A stretch of DNA of 64,000 nt, taken from the NCBI RefSeq assembly GCF_901933205.1, contig NC_044600.1, positions 6,114,501 through 6,178,500 of the forward strand, in the 5' to 3' direction. This document shows positions 1-13,490 of the stretch, in pieces. Position numbers and translations under genes: made by a program. The notes beneath the pieces were generated by a model, which made no database searches, had not been told where the DNA came from, and was given only the letters and a program-made list of their open reading frames with translations. Origin of the DNA: Camarhynchus parvulus (taxonomy: Eukaryota; Chordata; Aves; Passeriformes; Thraupidae). Each line of letters starts with the position of its first letter. Positions within the stretch are counted from its first letter, which is position 1.

Positions 1-1401
1 CATTGTCACCTCTTTGTGCCATTGCAAAAATTTTTACCTGGTACAGCTGCAAAAACTAGCAGGAGTTGTGTGGGGGAAAGGAATATCTGGGTGAATGAGG
101 CAGGGAAATGATAGTTCTTGCTCTCAGACAGCTTGTGACCCTCTGAGCATGGCAGGAAATGGAGCCCTCTGACATTCTGGCTTTAGGCTCTGAGTGTAAT
201 GCAAGAGATATCACAAATCATTAGGAACAGTTCTTTGCAATTTCCACCACCAGCTCATACAAGCCCAGTAAAAACCATCACAGAAAAGGATTGGGTTGTT
301 TTCTCCCCTCCTTTCTATTCCTACTGGAAGAGGCACAGGGCACGTTTCTGGACAAAGGGGTTTCTTTCTTTCAGCCCTCAGGCCACTGAGTTTAAAGCTA
401 ACTCAGATACTCTGGCCCACGTGGCAGCCTGTACTTTGGGTATAGCTCTGTTGTCTGACCTCCCTGACATCCCAAGATTCTTTCTCAACACCTGCTCCAG
501 TTTGAATTTTAATTCCTAAATCTACTTTGAAGATAAACATGTTGAATCCATGGCCTGAGACAGAGCTATGACACCATTTAATGCTATTTCTAATCTTGCT
601 TCTTATACAAGTCAGTATTCCTTAACACCCACTAAGAAGTTCTCATATGGGATATACAAAAGTCAAACCTCCCAATTACAAGAAAGAGCCACTGAGGGGA
701 AAATCCCCCAAAGGAGAACCCAGATAAGGCATCTACCTTTTCCTCCTTGGCTTCTAGGGCTGCAAAGTTATCAGTTCCCATCAGACCTCACCAAACAAAC
801 CCATCCAGTCTGAGGCTGTAACATTGCTTTCTGCTGAGACCACAGGGGCAAGCAAAAGCTTTGATCAACTAACCACTGCAAACTTTTATTTATTTTTAAT
901 TTCCTTTTTACATAGCAGGCATGGCTTGCAACAAAAGGTCATTTGAAAAAAGCGATTTGGCCAGTGCACAGAGCAGCAATGTTTTCCACAGCACACTCAG
1001 CTCAGCTGTGCCAGGGCTAGGATGGCTACCAGGGGGTTATGGTCATTACTGTCATCCAGACTTTTGGCTACTCTGATTTTTTATTCAGTTTTTGGAATGG
1101 GATGGGTTGACACAGAATAAACCTCTGCCTGGGAAGTCTGGTAGATGCCTTTGAGATGTTTTCTTGGTGCCTGTTTCACTGGCCACACAATTACAGAGTT
1201 CATTCTGTCCCATTTCTTACATAACTGGTAAAATTTCAATTTCAAATCCATGAGTAACCAAGTGATACAAATTCCTAGGGACAGTGGAAGACAACAGAGA
1301 GCTGGTGCAGCTGTGATTGCAGAGAGGTCTGGCACAGGTTTCTATCTAAGCCAGTACCACAGCACCTGGATTAACCCCATGGCCAAACTTCTCCTCTTTT
1401 C

Positions 1402-1416
1402 TTTTTTTTTTTTTTT
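1402..1416. repeat. Poly-T run
   Basis: Fifteen consecutive T residues inside a longer pyrimidine-rich stretch (about 1390-1420). It could be the tail of an old retroposon on the minus strand, but I see no body for one. Confidence 0.7.
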
Positions 1417-1663
1417 CTTCCACATTTTAACAGTGCTCTGTTATGCACCTCCATTCTTGTGCTGCTGGTCTGCCTCACTGGCTTCTTTGAAGGGAAATAA
1501 GGACGTGACTTTCCCCTGTCCTGGTCAGCAAACCCAAGGGATCAGAGATTAAGGTGAGCTGTCCCTGGGAGTGCACATCCCTCAGCACTGCAACCAAGTG
1601 ACTGGGGCAAAACCAGCTGCTTATTCCCCAAAAGCAGCTCCCATCTGTTGAGAATGAATATTC

Positions 1664-1680
1664 CATCATCATCATCATCA
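1664..1680. repeat. CAT/ATC trinucleotide microsatellite
   Basis: A short perfect run of five to six CAT units. It opens an aspartate run in one minus-strand frame, which is an artefact and not coding evidence. Confidence 0.8.
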
Positions 1681-4600
1681 GGAACAAACCTGTACAGGCC
1701 CAGCCAGTCTGTACTGACTGCATCACACAAGAGCCCCCGACAAAGTGAATTAGGGTGACCCAAAGAAATGAGTAACAAGCAGGAAGATCACAGGAAATGC
1801 TCTGCCAGCACTGCTGCACAGAGGGAGTGGGATTTAGGATACATCAGGATTTCAAAGGAGATGAAAACCCTAACAAGAAAATGCCAGCAATTGCAGATAA
1901 AGGAAAAATCCTGCAAGATTTTGGGGTTTCATAGAAATATCAATATTTCTGTTGGGTCTGGAACATCTTACACATGAGATCCTTGATGACTCCATTGGAA
2001 ATTCCTCAGGCTCCATTCTCATGGAGTTTGTAAACAATGAAAATTCACCCTTGGCAGCATTTGCTGCACCACAGTGGTTTGAGAGTGAGTTCACACTCTT
2101 TGCTGAGCCTCCTGCAGCACACCAAGAGCACGGGACACAGCACTGCACTCCTGGAAGATAAACAAACAGCTTCACAGAAGCCATAAGGGACCTCAGAGAA
2201 CAGGTAATCCATCTTTTTACCACGAACCAAGTCTAATCAAAACCAGGCACTCCTGACCTGCTCTCAAAGACCTTCAGGAAAAGACCTCACCACGTCCCCA
2301 GACAATCTATTCCAAGGCTTTCATTGTCCTTTGCCGATACTTCTTTTTGTTTTATGTCTCTCTTTAATCATTCTCACTGCAGTTTACACACATTATTTCT
2401 TGTCTTACCCAGTATGAGCTCACAGAACAGATTATTCCCTTCTGTGCAACAGCATGGCCTGGATTTGCCACAGTTCTCTGTCTTTGTACGTTATGGAGGC
2501 AAGTTAAAGGATATCTGATGATTTCTGTTACTCTGCCTGCAGGCTCTCCAGCCAGTTTGTGTTTCCCTTGAAGAGCAGCCCCTCTAAGCAATGGGATTTG
2601 AAGCTTTACCCAAACTTAGTTGAGTTATCAGGACATCACTCTGACAAGACTCTCCATGCTGGGTTACAGAGGCAAACAAAATACAGTGATGTATGCAAGA
2701 TGAAAGTGATCAGCAAGGGGCTCGAGCCACTCAGTGACTTTTTGGTAGACTGAAATGTGATGGAGCTCTCATCGACCTCACCCAGGTATGTGCTAGGACC
2801 AAACTGTTCAGGTCTTTTGAATGTGAAATGGAATTTACAGCCTAATTCCTTTTGGCAAGAAAAAAGACCTGAAACTCTCTAGGAATCAGCAAATGAACTC
2901 CTGAATTTAATTGCATGACTATTCCATGCCATCTTTCACATGATGAAACAAATGTATCATGATTGCATTGTCCTAAACCAAGATAATGTTCTTTTTCTCT
3001 CATGTCTTTTTTTAAAAATCTGGATTGATATTTGGCTTGGGATGAAATGCTGCTCATATTGAACGGACAAAAATTGTCAGAAAGTTCAAAGACTTATTTG
3101 GAATTCCTGTTACTGAACTATCCAAAGTGCATTGGTAAAATTTTGCCTTAGGGTGTTATTGGGATCTCAGTTTCCAAGATTTCCAGACTTGTTTAGTTTC
3201 AGCCAAGCTAATAATCTCCCTCAGTGGCATTTGGTTCTTTTCCTTCTATTCTTTATCAGGAATTTTAAGATACATGTGAGAATAGAGAAAGCAGAAAGTG
3301 ACAAAATATAGTCAGCAGCAGGCTGGACATCTCCAAAATCTTCAGCAAAGAGCTAATTTTGACTGGAGGATAATTTTCTGGTTGGGGACTTGTCTTTGGT
3401 CAGTGGCTGACTCAGGAAATCTGCAGCAAAATAAAAGGATCTGTTCTTTCATTTGGGGTTTAACTCAAAGATGGGATAAACCTGCCCTCTCCAAACTGGT
3501 CAGGGAGGATCAGTGCCACTGAATGTGATGCTGCTGCGGCTGAGCTGTCACTGTGCCTCTCACTGAGCTGTGCTCACCACCTAACTTACAGATCCTGTAC
3601 ATTAAAAGTTCTTCTCTAATACCTGAATCACTGACTCTACCCGGGAAACAGGGGCATGTTCCTTCTAACCCAACCAAATGGTGAATTTTCTTTGGGGAAG
3701 GTTAAAAGCAAAATAATAAGGAAAAGGGAAAAAAAAAAAGAAGTCACAGAATGCAGGCAGTTCCCACCCCAGAGCACTGCTCTCTTGTTTGCTGAACTAC
3801 AATGGACACCTTTGAGCATCTGCTTAAAAAAGAGATGGAAAAATAAATTTCAAAGAACCACAACAATTTCCACTGTTGGGAATGCTTTTAGCAACTCTTC
3901 AGTGGTCCTAATTTTAGACCATTTTTCAGTTAAATTTAGCAATTTCTAAAATTTAATTACAAAGTTATTTTTATTTTTATTGCTATCGTTCAGCCTGATA
4001 GCAAATTATGTCTTTGAGATTTCATTTTGGGTGTACACTGGAGCATCTTTCTGGAAATGCTGCCCTTGATTTGAACATTCTTCCAAGGGAGATGTGCACA
4101 AAAAAAAATCCACATCCAGCAGTCACATAAGTAGTGTGTGCCTCATTAGTATGGCTAAAGCTAAAGATCAGAAATGTTGCAGATGAACATTATGGCTACA
4201 CACTGTCTCATCTTTTCCTTTTGGGAGCAATGAAGGAAGCATTTAGCTAAAGCACTTGCATAGGTAATGTTGCCATCTTGCTTTCCTTCTGAATTGGCAA
4301 CTGTCTGCAATTTGTACATGAAATATGGAGCATAAATACTGCTCCACTGAGGGGAAATATGGTGAGGTAGAATTCAAAACAGAAGTGGGGACTAAAGGGC
4401 CATTAGGTTTTTTTATTAGCACTACCTCACAAATATTCCAGCGTGCTGATGGACTTCTCTCGCCACAAACTCTCAGTGCAGACTCTGGGGCTGCCCAAGG
4501 GGGATAGAGCAGGATGCCAATATTTGGAAAGACTGGAGAAAATTAGACAGAGATGAAAGAAAAAAGAGTTAAACCTTAGGGCTGTTTGTTCCACTCCCAA

Positions 4601-7600
4601 CAAACTGAGGCATCTCAGAGGAGGGCACAGACCTGACTTCAAACTCTCATGAAGGACTTGAGAATTAGTGAAGGTCTGGCACAGGAGAAGTTCTGGTCAC
4701 TTTGCTCACTGCTTCCATGAGTATTCCACACAGATCACACAGGATTAACACAAAGCATTGGGTGATCACCTTAACCTGGCTCAGCTTCCACCCTCCCAGT
4801 CTCTCACCCTGCTATTCCCACAGCTCTCACATCCCCACACCCGTGTGCACCACAGCAAACTCTTCCAGTGGTTAAATGAGTTCCAGGGTGCCTGAGCTGG
4901 GCTGAAGGGGAGGCTGGGGTGAATTTGTGGATCTGAGAACAGTTCAGCACTTCTCATCTCAAAATACCCTGCAAAAGTGCTTGAAATATCTTCAATTCTC
5001 CTTGAATTAAATCCTTGTTCAATTTTTTCTTCCTTTTGTTGTTGTTTTTCCCACCTTTGCCATTTCTGCAACAAAGCAAAGAGTAGCAGAACCCTCCAGA
5101 TTTCTTTGCTTCTACTTTTTGAGAACCTTCTCACAAAGCCACATCCCTGATCCCATTTCCTGCATTCCCTTCACTGTGGAAGTGCTGTGCTTTCATTATT
5201 GAGACATCATATTTCCCTACTTTAAATCCTCTGCAACTCTGTGAAATTTGAAGTGACAATCAAAGCCAGACTCTACTTGAGGAAATGATGGTTTGTTTTG
5301 TGGTGCTATCAGCAGATCATGGCTTTGGGGACTCAAAGTTCCACAGGATTTCATAACCCTCCACAGCATCTTTGTCACCAGTGTCTCCCTGCCCAGCCTG
5401 TGCTGGAACAATTCCTTGCCTTCTGTTCAATTCACACACCCTCATCCTTCCAAGCTCCTTAGGCAGTCTTACATTCTCCCATCATTTTTTCAATGCCCAG
5501 ATGCCTTCCTAAAACAAAAAGAGGCCAGGATGGCTTTTCCATGGCACGAGCATCTGTCTGTCACTTGGCACATTCAATCCCCCACGCTTCCACACTCTCC
5601 TCAGGAGTGATCAGGAATTCACGCCATCCTCTGGGTGGGTTTGCTTTAGTTTCCTTTCTTTGGTGTCCTTGCCAGATCCTGAGGGTTCCTTCAGGCTCCA
5701 TCCTGTCCCTGTGAGATGCCTGAGCACAGGGGATGCTGCAGACTCCCCTGGTGCCTCCCTGGTGTGCCTGGCCCTGCACAGCTCCTGGCACCCTCTGAGC
5801 AGAGCAGCCCAGGGTTGGTTTGGCTCACCTGAGCAGGAACCTGCCTGTCCACCAAAACCTCCTCTCTTGCCTTAGGCAGGATTTAATTGACCGCTTAGAG
5901 GATTCAGGAATTAGGGAGGCTGCTCACTTCTGCTCCTTGCAGAACGCCTGTGGTGGAGCTGAGCCACTTCCAGAGGAGGCAGCACATCCAGCAGCCCCTG
6001 CTCCACTCCAGCTCCAAGAGCTTCAGGCTTTTCCCATCCCTGCTGCAAGTTCTGAAGGGAAGCAGCCAGCCCCAGGCATAAATCCACAGTGATTTGTGAG
6101 CCACTGGCAGGCTGCTGGTTTAATCTGTACAGGCTCAGATGTATGAGATCTTTATGAAGGCTTCAGCTACAAAAAAATGCAATTTTATGTTCCATGTCCC
6201 TGATTGCCTTGGCATGTGCTGGACTTTGCTTAGAACTTTGAGAAGGAAATCAGTAGCAAGTCCTGCTGCTTCCAGCTCCTCAGATCTGGTTCTTCTCCTT
6301 CCCCATGTCCATAACACAACCCTCTGCTACCCTCCGTTACCTTCTGCTCTTCTGCCACTGACAGATGCTTGTCCTCTTTGGGTTTTAATCTCCATTTGAG
6401 CTTTATTTTGTCCTGAATTCTGCTCTAAAGTCAGGATATCTATTATCTATGACTCATGCGTGTGCATGTTCCAACATGTAACTCAGCTACAGGGCAAGTT
6501 AAAGATCCGTTTTTGGAAAATAAATCCTTTTCTCACTGCATGTTTCTCCAGGTGTGTAACTGTGGTGGGTGTCTCCCACGGAACAATGAACTTCTTTCAT
6601 GCAGCTCCTTAGGAATGGTGGAAATCACAATATAAGTCTGGAAAAGGAGGCATGTGAGCAAACAATAGTAATGATGGTTAATGAACACCCATGAGGTGCT
6701 GGGAACCAAAGATCCTTCTCAGGCTAACGGGAGGTGGTGCCTGACCAACCAAAGGCACCTCTGAACTCTCCTGTGACAACAGTGGGAACAGAAGAGACTG
6801 TTGCCCGAGGTGAAGTGTTGCTTTACAAGAACTAAACAAGAAATAACTGTGCCAAACACAGACATTTCCCTACGAAACTGGCTGCCAGTGCTCGTGGGGC
6901 ACTGTGGTTTTATCTGAGTTCATGGAAGAAGGCAGCTGGAAAACCTCAAAACTCACTGGAGGAGAGAACAAAAAGGGCTTCAGGGCACAGAACTGGCTAG
7001 GAAAGTGTCTTTGAAAGCTGCCAGCCTGGAAACTGCTAGCTATTGCTGACCTTTCCCATGTTTACAGAAGCAAAATTTTCAACACCTGTAACCGGGAGGG
7101 AATGAGCTGAAGAAAGATCTGACTCACATCGTCATTTTCACCTCCTAGGAGAAACAATTCTGTAAGGCTTCAAACACTCACCATGCAAGCCACAAGGCAG
7201 TGTCCCTGGAGAACAAGCTGTCTCTGAGCTCTGCCACCCAATTTCATTCCTGGTGTGCATTCCACATCCCTCTCCAGCATCCTGACACCACACTCTGGCT
7301 GTTCACTGCTGTTGCTCCATGCCCTTGCCTCTCTCCCGTGCTCCTGCCAGCCTGGCAGCAGCCAGGGCAGATCCTGCCTGACCTCACCCTGCAGCTCTGC
7401 TCTCCATGAGGGGCTTCCATGAGGTCTCTCTGCTCTCTCACTGGCACCACTGGCAGTGCAGGGCTTGGGCAGAGCAGGTTCCTGCTCACTGAGCTGAGTG
7501 ATGCTGCCCAGGCTCAGGGGGACAGGAGCTGGGCAGAGCAGCACCCTGGGGCCAGGCTCCCTCGCTTGGGATGCAGGTGAGAAAGGGGTGCTGTTGATGT

Positions 7601-7669
7601 AGGCACTGCTGGGATGTGTAAGAGCCTGAATGAGAGATGCAGGACTCCAGGCAGCTCTCCAAAATGCAG

Positions 7670-7675
7670 TTTATT
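7670..7675 (-). terminator. LTR polyadenylation signal
   Basis: AATAAA on the minus strand near the 3' part of the solo LTR, followed by about 50 bp to the terminal CA. It supports the LTR orientation and gives a potential polyadenylation site. Confidence 0.75.
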
Positions 7676-7753
7676 ACATCCAAGAGTTACAGCAGTCCAG
7701 GGTGGTGGGTGGCAGAGCTGTGCCTACAGCTGTCAGCTCCAGCTGCAGGCAGG

Positions 7754-7848
7754 CCTGGAGACCCTTAGTGCCTGGAGACCCTTAGTTTAGGTTACAAATG
7801 CATTATATACTTTTCTTTTGGTTACAATGCATTACATACTTTTCTTTG
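7754..7848. repeat. Two tandem duplications inside the LTR
   Basis: CCTGGAGACCCTTAG occurs twice with a 17-bp period (7754-7768 and 7771-7785). It is followed by a roughly 30-bp unit beginning GGTTACAA that also occurs twice (7790-7819 and 7820-7848, with a few differences). Duplications in U3 are common sites of LTR enhancer variation. Confidence 0.85.
7803..7809 (-). promoter_or_regulatory. LTR TATA box
   Basis: TATATAA on the minus strand, about 130 bp upstream of the LTR's AATAAA. It lies in one copy of a roughly 30-bp tandem duplication (7790-7819). In the second copy (7820-7848) the equivalent position reads as a degraded TATA, so only one copy looks functional. Confidence 0.7.
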
Positions 7849-8321
7849 CTGAGCATCTTAATACAGTAGAACCAATCTATACCTTAACTTTAACCTATAG
7901 CCTATCATAACTACTATAATTACCATATCCAAGTTTCTATTCTCCAATCACTAAAAGTTAGTACACTACAGTTTAAGCTAGAAGTTGTTTTTCAGTTTTC
8001 TTGCAGTGGAAAATTCTGAGACCTTTTTTCTACTAGCAACATTGGCAGGCTTGTTTGCCTGTGCTGTCTTTGTGCTTGGTAAAAACATCTTGTTTGAGGT
8101 GGGTTTATCCTTTGCTCTAAGTCATAAAAACCCCTTCTAACTAACACACACTTTGCCCCCTTGGTTATCCAGTAAGACTGGATCAGCAATTCTTTTCTTC
8201 TATATCAAAACTTGCTTCCATCTCTATTTCTTCTTCGGATTCTACATTCAAAAATCTTTCTGCTAAGCACACATATCTGTGAGACTTTCTTGTCAAACTT
8301 TCATCCTTCCCAACAGGGATG

Positions 8322-11079
8322 TTCTTGCAGGGAGAATAAAGAGTGAAGATGTTGCCCAGCCTGTCAGAGTCCTCAGGGAGATGCTGAAATGCTGGGAGAC
8401 AGGACAGATATAATAATATCTCATTATTCAGATTTCTGAGAAAAGCTCAGTGGAGAAAAAGCAATTCACTGGTGTTGAGCTTTTGGATCATTTTTTGGTT
8501 ATCCTGTGCAACCTGAGGATATTTAAATATCTGCTTTCCCAAAAACAAACCAATGAGACTGAGGTTGGGATGTGGTCATCTGGCACCCGTGGCTGAGACT
8601 CAAATCTGCACATTGCATAATTAGTGATGAAATTCCATGTGTTGGCAATGCCAGTGACAATCCAGCTGCAGCACAAAGCTCGTGCAGTTGTCTCCATGTG
8701 CTTCTCCTGTTTCTTGAAGGAACTCAGTATTTCATCTTCCTGCAAAATATTTAACCAATTCCTTTCTCTGTACAAAGCAACTTGTGACACAGGGTAAGGA
8801 GAAAGTTCATTGGAAATAGCCTTGAGGGATTTTTATTAATATCTCACTGGTACCAGAATGTGGGTTTGGGTTCTTTCCCCTTTGTTAAAGTTTATTTTAT
8901 ACTAAGTTTATAACTGCAACTGAATTATTTTTCCTGCCTATAAAATACCAAGAAAACAGAACTACAATCTGTGAAAATGGCAATAATGTACTTTTCTTTT
9001 TTCAATCTGAGGTAGATGTATTTATCTCTATTAATGCTAGACAGGCATATTTTAGAGATTCATGGCTGAATTCATGTAAAGCCAGGCACAACAGGGAGAA
9101 ATATAGGCATGGTATTTTTTTGGTTAGTGCAGTTTTAATGAGCAGATGAAAAAGAACAATCCTTTTCATGCTCTTCTCCTGCAAGAGCAATTCCATGATT
9201 ATTGATTGTCACTAGAAATAACTGTCTAATATTGAAATAGCTGTTTGAGGCACAGGATGCACAATGTTCATGCTGCTTGAGCTTTTTATTTCAAAGTGTT
9301 ATCAGTACTCATAAATCAGAGTTACACCTGATTTCCTTCCATAAGATGAGATTTAATTACAAGATTCAATTATTTCTGTACTCAAGACTGATTTCTGGAG
9401 AAAGAAGCGATAGAGAAGAGGGACACAGAAGGGTGATGCAGAACCAATCACAGTTACACATGCACTCCCAGGCCTACAAGCCAAGACATTCCCATTTCAT
9501 CATTCACAGAAATAAATTATCTCAGCAGTGTGAACATTGCTAATTTTTTTCCTGGGTATTTAAATGATGTTAACAAATTTTATCTCATCATCCAATTCTG
9601 CAGTGTTCTCATCTAGGGCTTAAAAACTGATTCACCCCAGCTGTTGGGGTCATGGTCCCAGTTCCCCAAAATACAGATGGGGAGGGAATGGGACAGACCT
9701 GAGAACTGCAGCAGTGCCAAAGCTGCAAGAGGAATGTCTCATTTTCCCTCACAGCTTCACAGCATGCCCAGACAGGCTCTTTTGAATTAAATGCACATAG
9801 ATAGGTGTGGGAAACCTCTCCACAGATATTATTAATGGTTTTTTCATCATCATGCACTGCCTAGGTTAACCCTTATGGTACATAGCAACTGTCCTTAAGA
9901 AAAATAATTTTCTCAGCAAGGCTTTCTAGACAAGACCCTTCTGTGCCCCAGTGCTGTGTTGTGGAACAGCTCTGTGTTCTGAGGCTGAGGGAGCCCTGCT
10001 GAAGGTGGAGGAGGAGCAGAGGCAGGGACACCCAGCCCTGCAGGTGTCCCAGCGCCATGGATGGTGCCAGTTTTCCTCTCCTTGGCAACACGGCCTCTCC
10101 CTCGCACTGTCTGCTCAGCACAACTCCCAGCCCAAGTCAGCTGTGCCTTTGTGACCCCGGGAAGCTCTGAGTGCTCAGAGCCTTGGGGTGGGCAGGGCTG
10201 GGCTCCCAGCCCCGGGGCAGTCATGGGGGCAGAGGCACAACCTCAGTCCCTTTGATCAGTGTGGCTGGCAGGGGCCCTGGCACAGGGTGTGCAGTGGCAT
10301 CCTGTGCTCAGTCTGCTGTCAGCTCTGAGTGTGACATTCCCTGAACACCTACGAGTTACCCTCCAGCTTTGATCATCTCAGTCTGTTGGGAAACAGAGAT
10401 TGTGTGATACCACTGAGCTGGGCTTCTTGGAGTCACAGATATCCAGCAGTTAAATCTGCAGGCAAAGGTAATGCACAAGGTTTGGCCCACAGAAAGTATT
10501 TTCTGTAGGATAATGTTCACCACATTCTTTCACTGCTCTCAGGAAAACACACACTTGGTCTGCTGTGCATCTTGAACAAAACAAGGAGAACCTTCTCACA
10601 CTGCCCCTTTGCCCTCCTCTGCTCTGGGAGACGCTCACTGCTGTGCCTGCAGTGTGGGGAAGCTGGCAGTGTGCAGTGCTGCCCTTTAAGAATGTTCCCT
10701 ATTCCACTGGGACAGAGGAGCACCTCAAAAAGCACAGAAATTATTTTGTAATGGACCTGATTTACTGCACCTGTGTTCCCCTGGGTCAGCTGCCAGGGTG
10801 CAGGTCTGGTGCACAAGTTTTGGCAGTGCTTGGTGACAAGGAATGGCAGTGCCATGCCCAGCCTGCTCCAGGAATGCCAGTGCTCCTGGAAGCACAGCCA
10901 CAGTAATTAACACATTTGCACCTGCTGCTGACTGTGACAGGCTCAGCACTGTGGGGACCTTCTGTTCCCCACAGGCAGCTCTGCAGCACCTCCACATCCT
11001 CAGTGAATCATTCCTTCAGTGAGGCAGTCACATTGTCTGACTCTTTGCACAGGGAAAAATGCCACAGAAGCACAGGAGG
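8322..11079. other. Intergenic, nothing recognised
   Basis: I see no exon, RNA gene or clear repeat in this stretch. It is AT-richer up to about 9.9 kb and more GC-rich after that. Open frames are short, and frames on both strands overlap each other. Confidence 0.55.
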
Positions 11080-11205
11080 GTTTGGGTTGGAAGGAGCCTG
11101 AAGGATCACCTGGTTCCACCCCTCTGGCACAAGCAGGGGCAGCTTCCACCAGCCCTGGCTGCTCCAAGCCCCATCCAGCCTGGCCCTGGACACTTGGAGC
11201 CCAAT
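11080..11205 (-). mobile_element. CR1 LINE 3' fragment
   Basis: The stretch beginning GGGTTGGAAGGAGCCTGAAG and running to the block CCCCATCCAGCCTGGCC matches the known reverse-complement 3' consensus of avian CR1 elements, with typical divergence. The copy is therefore on the minus strand and truncated at its 5' side. No reverse-transcriptase region is present. Confidence 0.75.
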
Positions 11206-13124
11206 CCTGTCACTGCACTGGCTCAGTTCTGTCCCAAACACCCATCCTGACTCCTGGCTGGTGAGAGCACAGGCCCCAGGGTGTGTGGGCTGGGAGGGTC
11301 TGTGATTTGCTTTACTTTATCTGTGCACACACACACACAGATGGAGTTTCAGGGGGAGCCAGTTCTGGGGTTTTACTGGCACCAGGTGTCTCTTCTGCTG
11401 TGGTGTTTGCTTTGCAGATTTGTGCCATCCCCGTGGCACTGCCTTGGTCAGTGACTGCCACAGGAGCTGTCGGTGCAGGTGTTCATTCATCCTGTGATGG
11501 GATGAGGGAAAATCCCTGCTGCTTGTCCCTCCCTGGGCATGTCCCTTCACAGGCCCTGTGGGGCTGTTTGGATGCAGCCCCTTCAAAAGGAGCCTCCAGG
11601 AGCCCCTTCCCAGAGGAGGGGAGGGGGCTGTGTGAGCGCTCTGCTCCCAGCTGGGTCACACATACAGGCAGGCAGGCTTCCTTGCAATGTTTGGAACTTG
11701 TATTTCTCATTGGGTCAGACATACTGAGGAGAAAAAAAAATGTATTTAACTATTACAGTTTGTCGAAGTTCCAGTTAAGCTTGAAGTTAGGCAAAAAGGA
11801 AAACAGAGCTAGGGAATACAATCATTTTTCATCAGTGACTTGAGATAAAAGATTCAGTGAGAGGCACCCTCTGAAGAGCTAAACTGATGATGAGTTCTGG
11901 AGACATAGATCTCTGTTCTGACAGGACCTAATGCTACATAAAAGATATTCTTCAAGAAGCAGTGCTTTAAACATTTACTGGTCAGAAACAAGACTCTTAA
12001 CGTGCACATTTATGCAAAATATAAACCACAATATTAACCTTTCCTGAGAGCAGATAAACATGCTGTGCATTGCTTGGAAGGCATTAGAAATGTCATTTCA
12101 AGCATCCTGATTTTCTTCTGCCTCTTCTTTTTTATCATACAGTGGGAATAGTGTGCAGGATCACTGCAGGTTGTGCAGGACTGCAGCTTGCATGTGCTGC
12201 CTGTGGTACAGAGGCACTCAGCTCCCATGGCTTGGCAAGGAGAGTCCCAGCTCTGAACAAGCTCAGGACACTCCAGAATTCTGCTGCTCTCATCATCCAC
12301 GCAGCACATGCAGCAATGTGGGCATCAGGGTGCTGTTCCCAAGCTGCTGGAGCCTGGGCAGTGGGCTCACTCTTCTCCTTGTGCCATGCTCAGGAGCAGC
12401 TCCACTCCATCCTGCAGCATTCTCCTGCCTGCCCTCCTGCTCCAAGCTGGGCTGGCATCTGTACCAAGGGGGAATTGGCAACTGAGTGCTGTTCTGAGGA
12501 AGCTGATGGCATTTTCTGGACGCCAAGGGGTTTATCAATTGCTTTAGTCACTAAGACACACCCAGCCCAGTGAGAACCCAAGTTCCACATCCTCTCTTAG
12601 AAAAGGCCAGCAGCATGCCTCAGTGCCCTGGCCCACAGGAATCAGCCTTTACCCAGACAATGAGAGCCTTTGTTCCATGGGAAGAGGGCACCTGACTGAA
12701 GCAGGTGACACCCACTTGATTCTGAGACCTGGGGAGGTTAAAGCTCCCTGACACTTTGGGATGCAGTGTCTGCAGAGGAATGGGCCCCTCCAAGACACCC
12801 TGCTCCAGCTGGCTGGGCTGTTTGCTGATGTTGTTATCACTCTGCTATCAGTGGTGCTATCAACCCCTCTCCACGCTTGGTGAGTTTCCCTTTGTTGTCA
12901 TCCAGGCCACAAGGTGATCCCTCAGCTGTGGTCCCCACGATGAGCTCCACTGAAGCCAGACTTTGTTTGCTTCCCTGGGATTTCACAGGTGCAGCCAGTC
13001 ACGGAGTTCAGGCACATGTTCCTCTGAAGGGATAAAAACAAAATTCCTGATCAACCTAGAAATGTTGATGTGAAACATTTTCTGTGAAAAATCAGCCAAG
13101 TCCGTGAGGGAACAGGGAGGAAGA
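11206..13124. other. Intergenic with GC-rich open frames
   Basis: A 186-codon frame (11283-11843) and a 143-codon frame (12142-12573) lie here on the plus strand. Neither has a recognisable domain, and each is shadowed by other open frames, as expected by chance at this composition. A short CA run is present at about 11328-11339. I call no gene. Confidence 0.5.
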
Positions 13125-13490
13125 GCACGGGTCTGCTGGGGAGTGGCTGAGGGGGCTGGGGATGCTCAGCCTGGAGAAAAGGAGGCTCAGGAGCTCCCTG
13201 GCAGGAGGCTGTGCCCAGGTGGGGTCAGTTCTCTTTTCCCAGGCAACAGGACAAGGGAAAACAGCTTCAAATTGCACCAGGGGAAGTTTAGGTTGGATAC
13301 TGGGAGCATTTCTTCCCAGCAAGGACTGTCCAGCCCTGGCACAGCTGCCCAGGGCAGTGCTGGAGTCCCCATCCCCAGAGGGATTGAACAGGCTCCTGGA
13401 TGTGGCACCTGGGGACATGGGACAGTGGTGGCCTTGTCAGTGCTGGGGAGCAGCTGGACTGTGATCTCAGAGTGCTGTTCATCAAGGCTG
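13125..13490 (+). mobile_element. CR1 LINE 3' fragment
   Basis: This carries the characteristic CR1 3' blocks in order: GCTCAGCCTGGAGAAAAGGAGGCTC, then a block like GGTTGGATACTGGGAGCATTTCTTCC, then CCCAGGGCAGTGCTGGAGTCCCCATCCC. They follow the known consensus on the plus strand with clear divergence and small deletions. The copy is non-coding and explains the several overlapping open frames here. Confidence 0.85.

Larger units (their letters stand above)
1..7616. other. Left flank, no supported gene
   Basis: I find no exon with a credible splice context, conserved protein family signature or CpG island here. The open frames are short, overlap on both strands and have no recognisable domain. 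Only low-complexity features stand out: a 15-base T run at 1402-1416 and a CATCAT trinucleotide run at 1664-1680. In mammals the region on this side of EDA2R leads towards the androgen receptor gene, but I see no androgen receptor exon. The stretch is most simply intergenic. Confidence 0.6.
7611..8321 (-). mobile_element. Solo LTR of an endogenous retrovirus with 6-bp target site duplication
   Basis: The LTR proper is 7617-8315 (699 bp) and is flanked on both sides by GGGATG (7611-7616 and 8316-8321), a perfect 6-bp target duplication. On the minus strand it begins TGTTGGGAAG and ends GGCTCTTACA, giving the canonical TG...CA termini. Reading the minus strand, a TATATAA box lies at 7809-7803 and an AATAAA signal at 7675-7670, the right order and spacing for U3-R-U5. 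No internal retroviral sequence or second LTR follows, so this is a recombination-derived solo LTR. A 6-bp duplication fits class II (beta/alpha-like, ERVK-type) avian elements, though the family assignment is inference. The U3 contains two short tandem duplications. Confidence 0.88.

Noticed and set aside
11283..11843. 186-codon plus-strand frame
   Set aside because: It has no domain and is shadowed by minus-strand frames. It lies in GC-rich intergenic DNA near a CR1 fragment.
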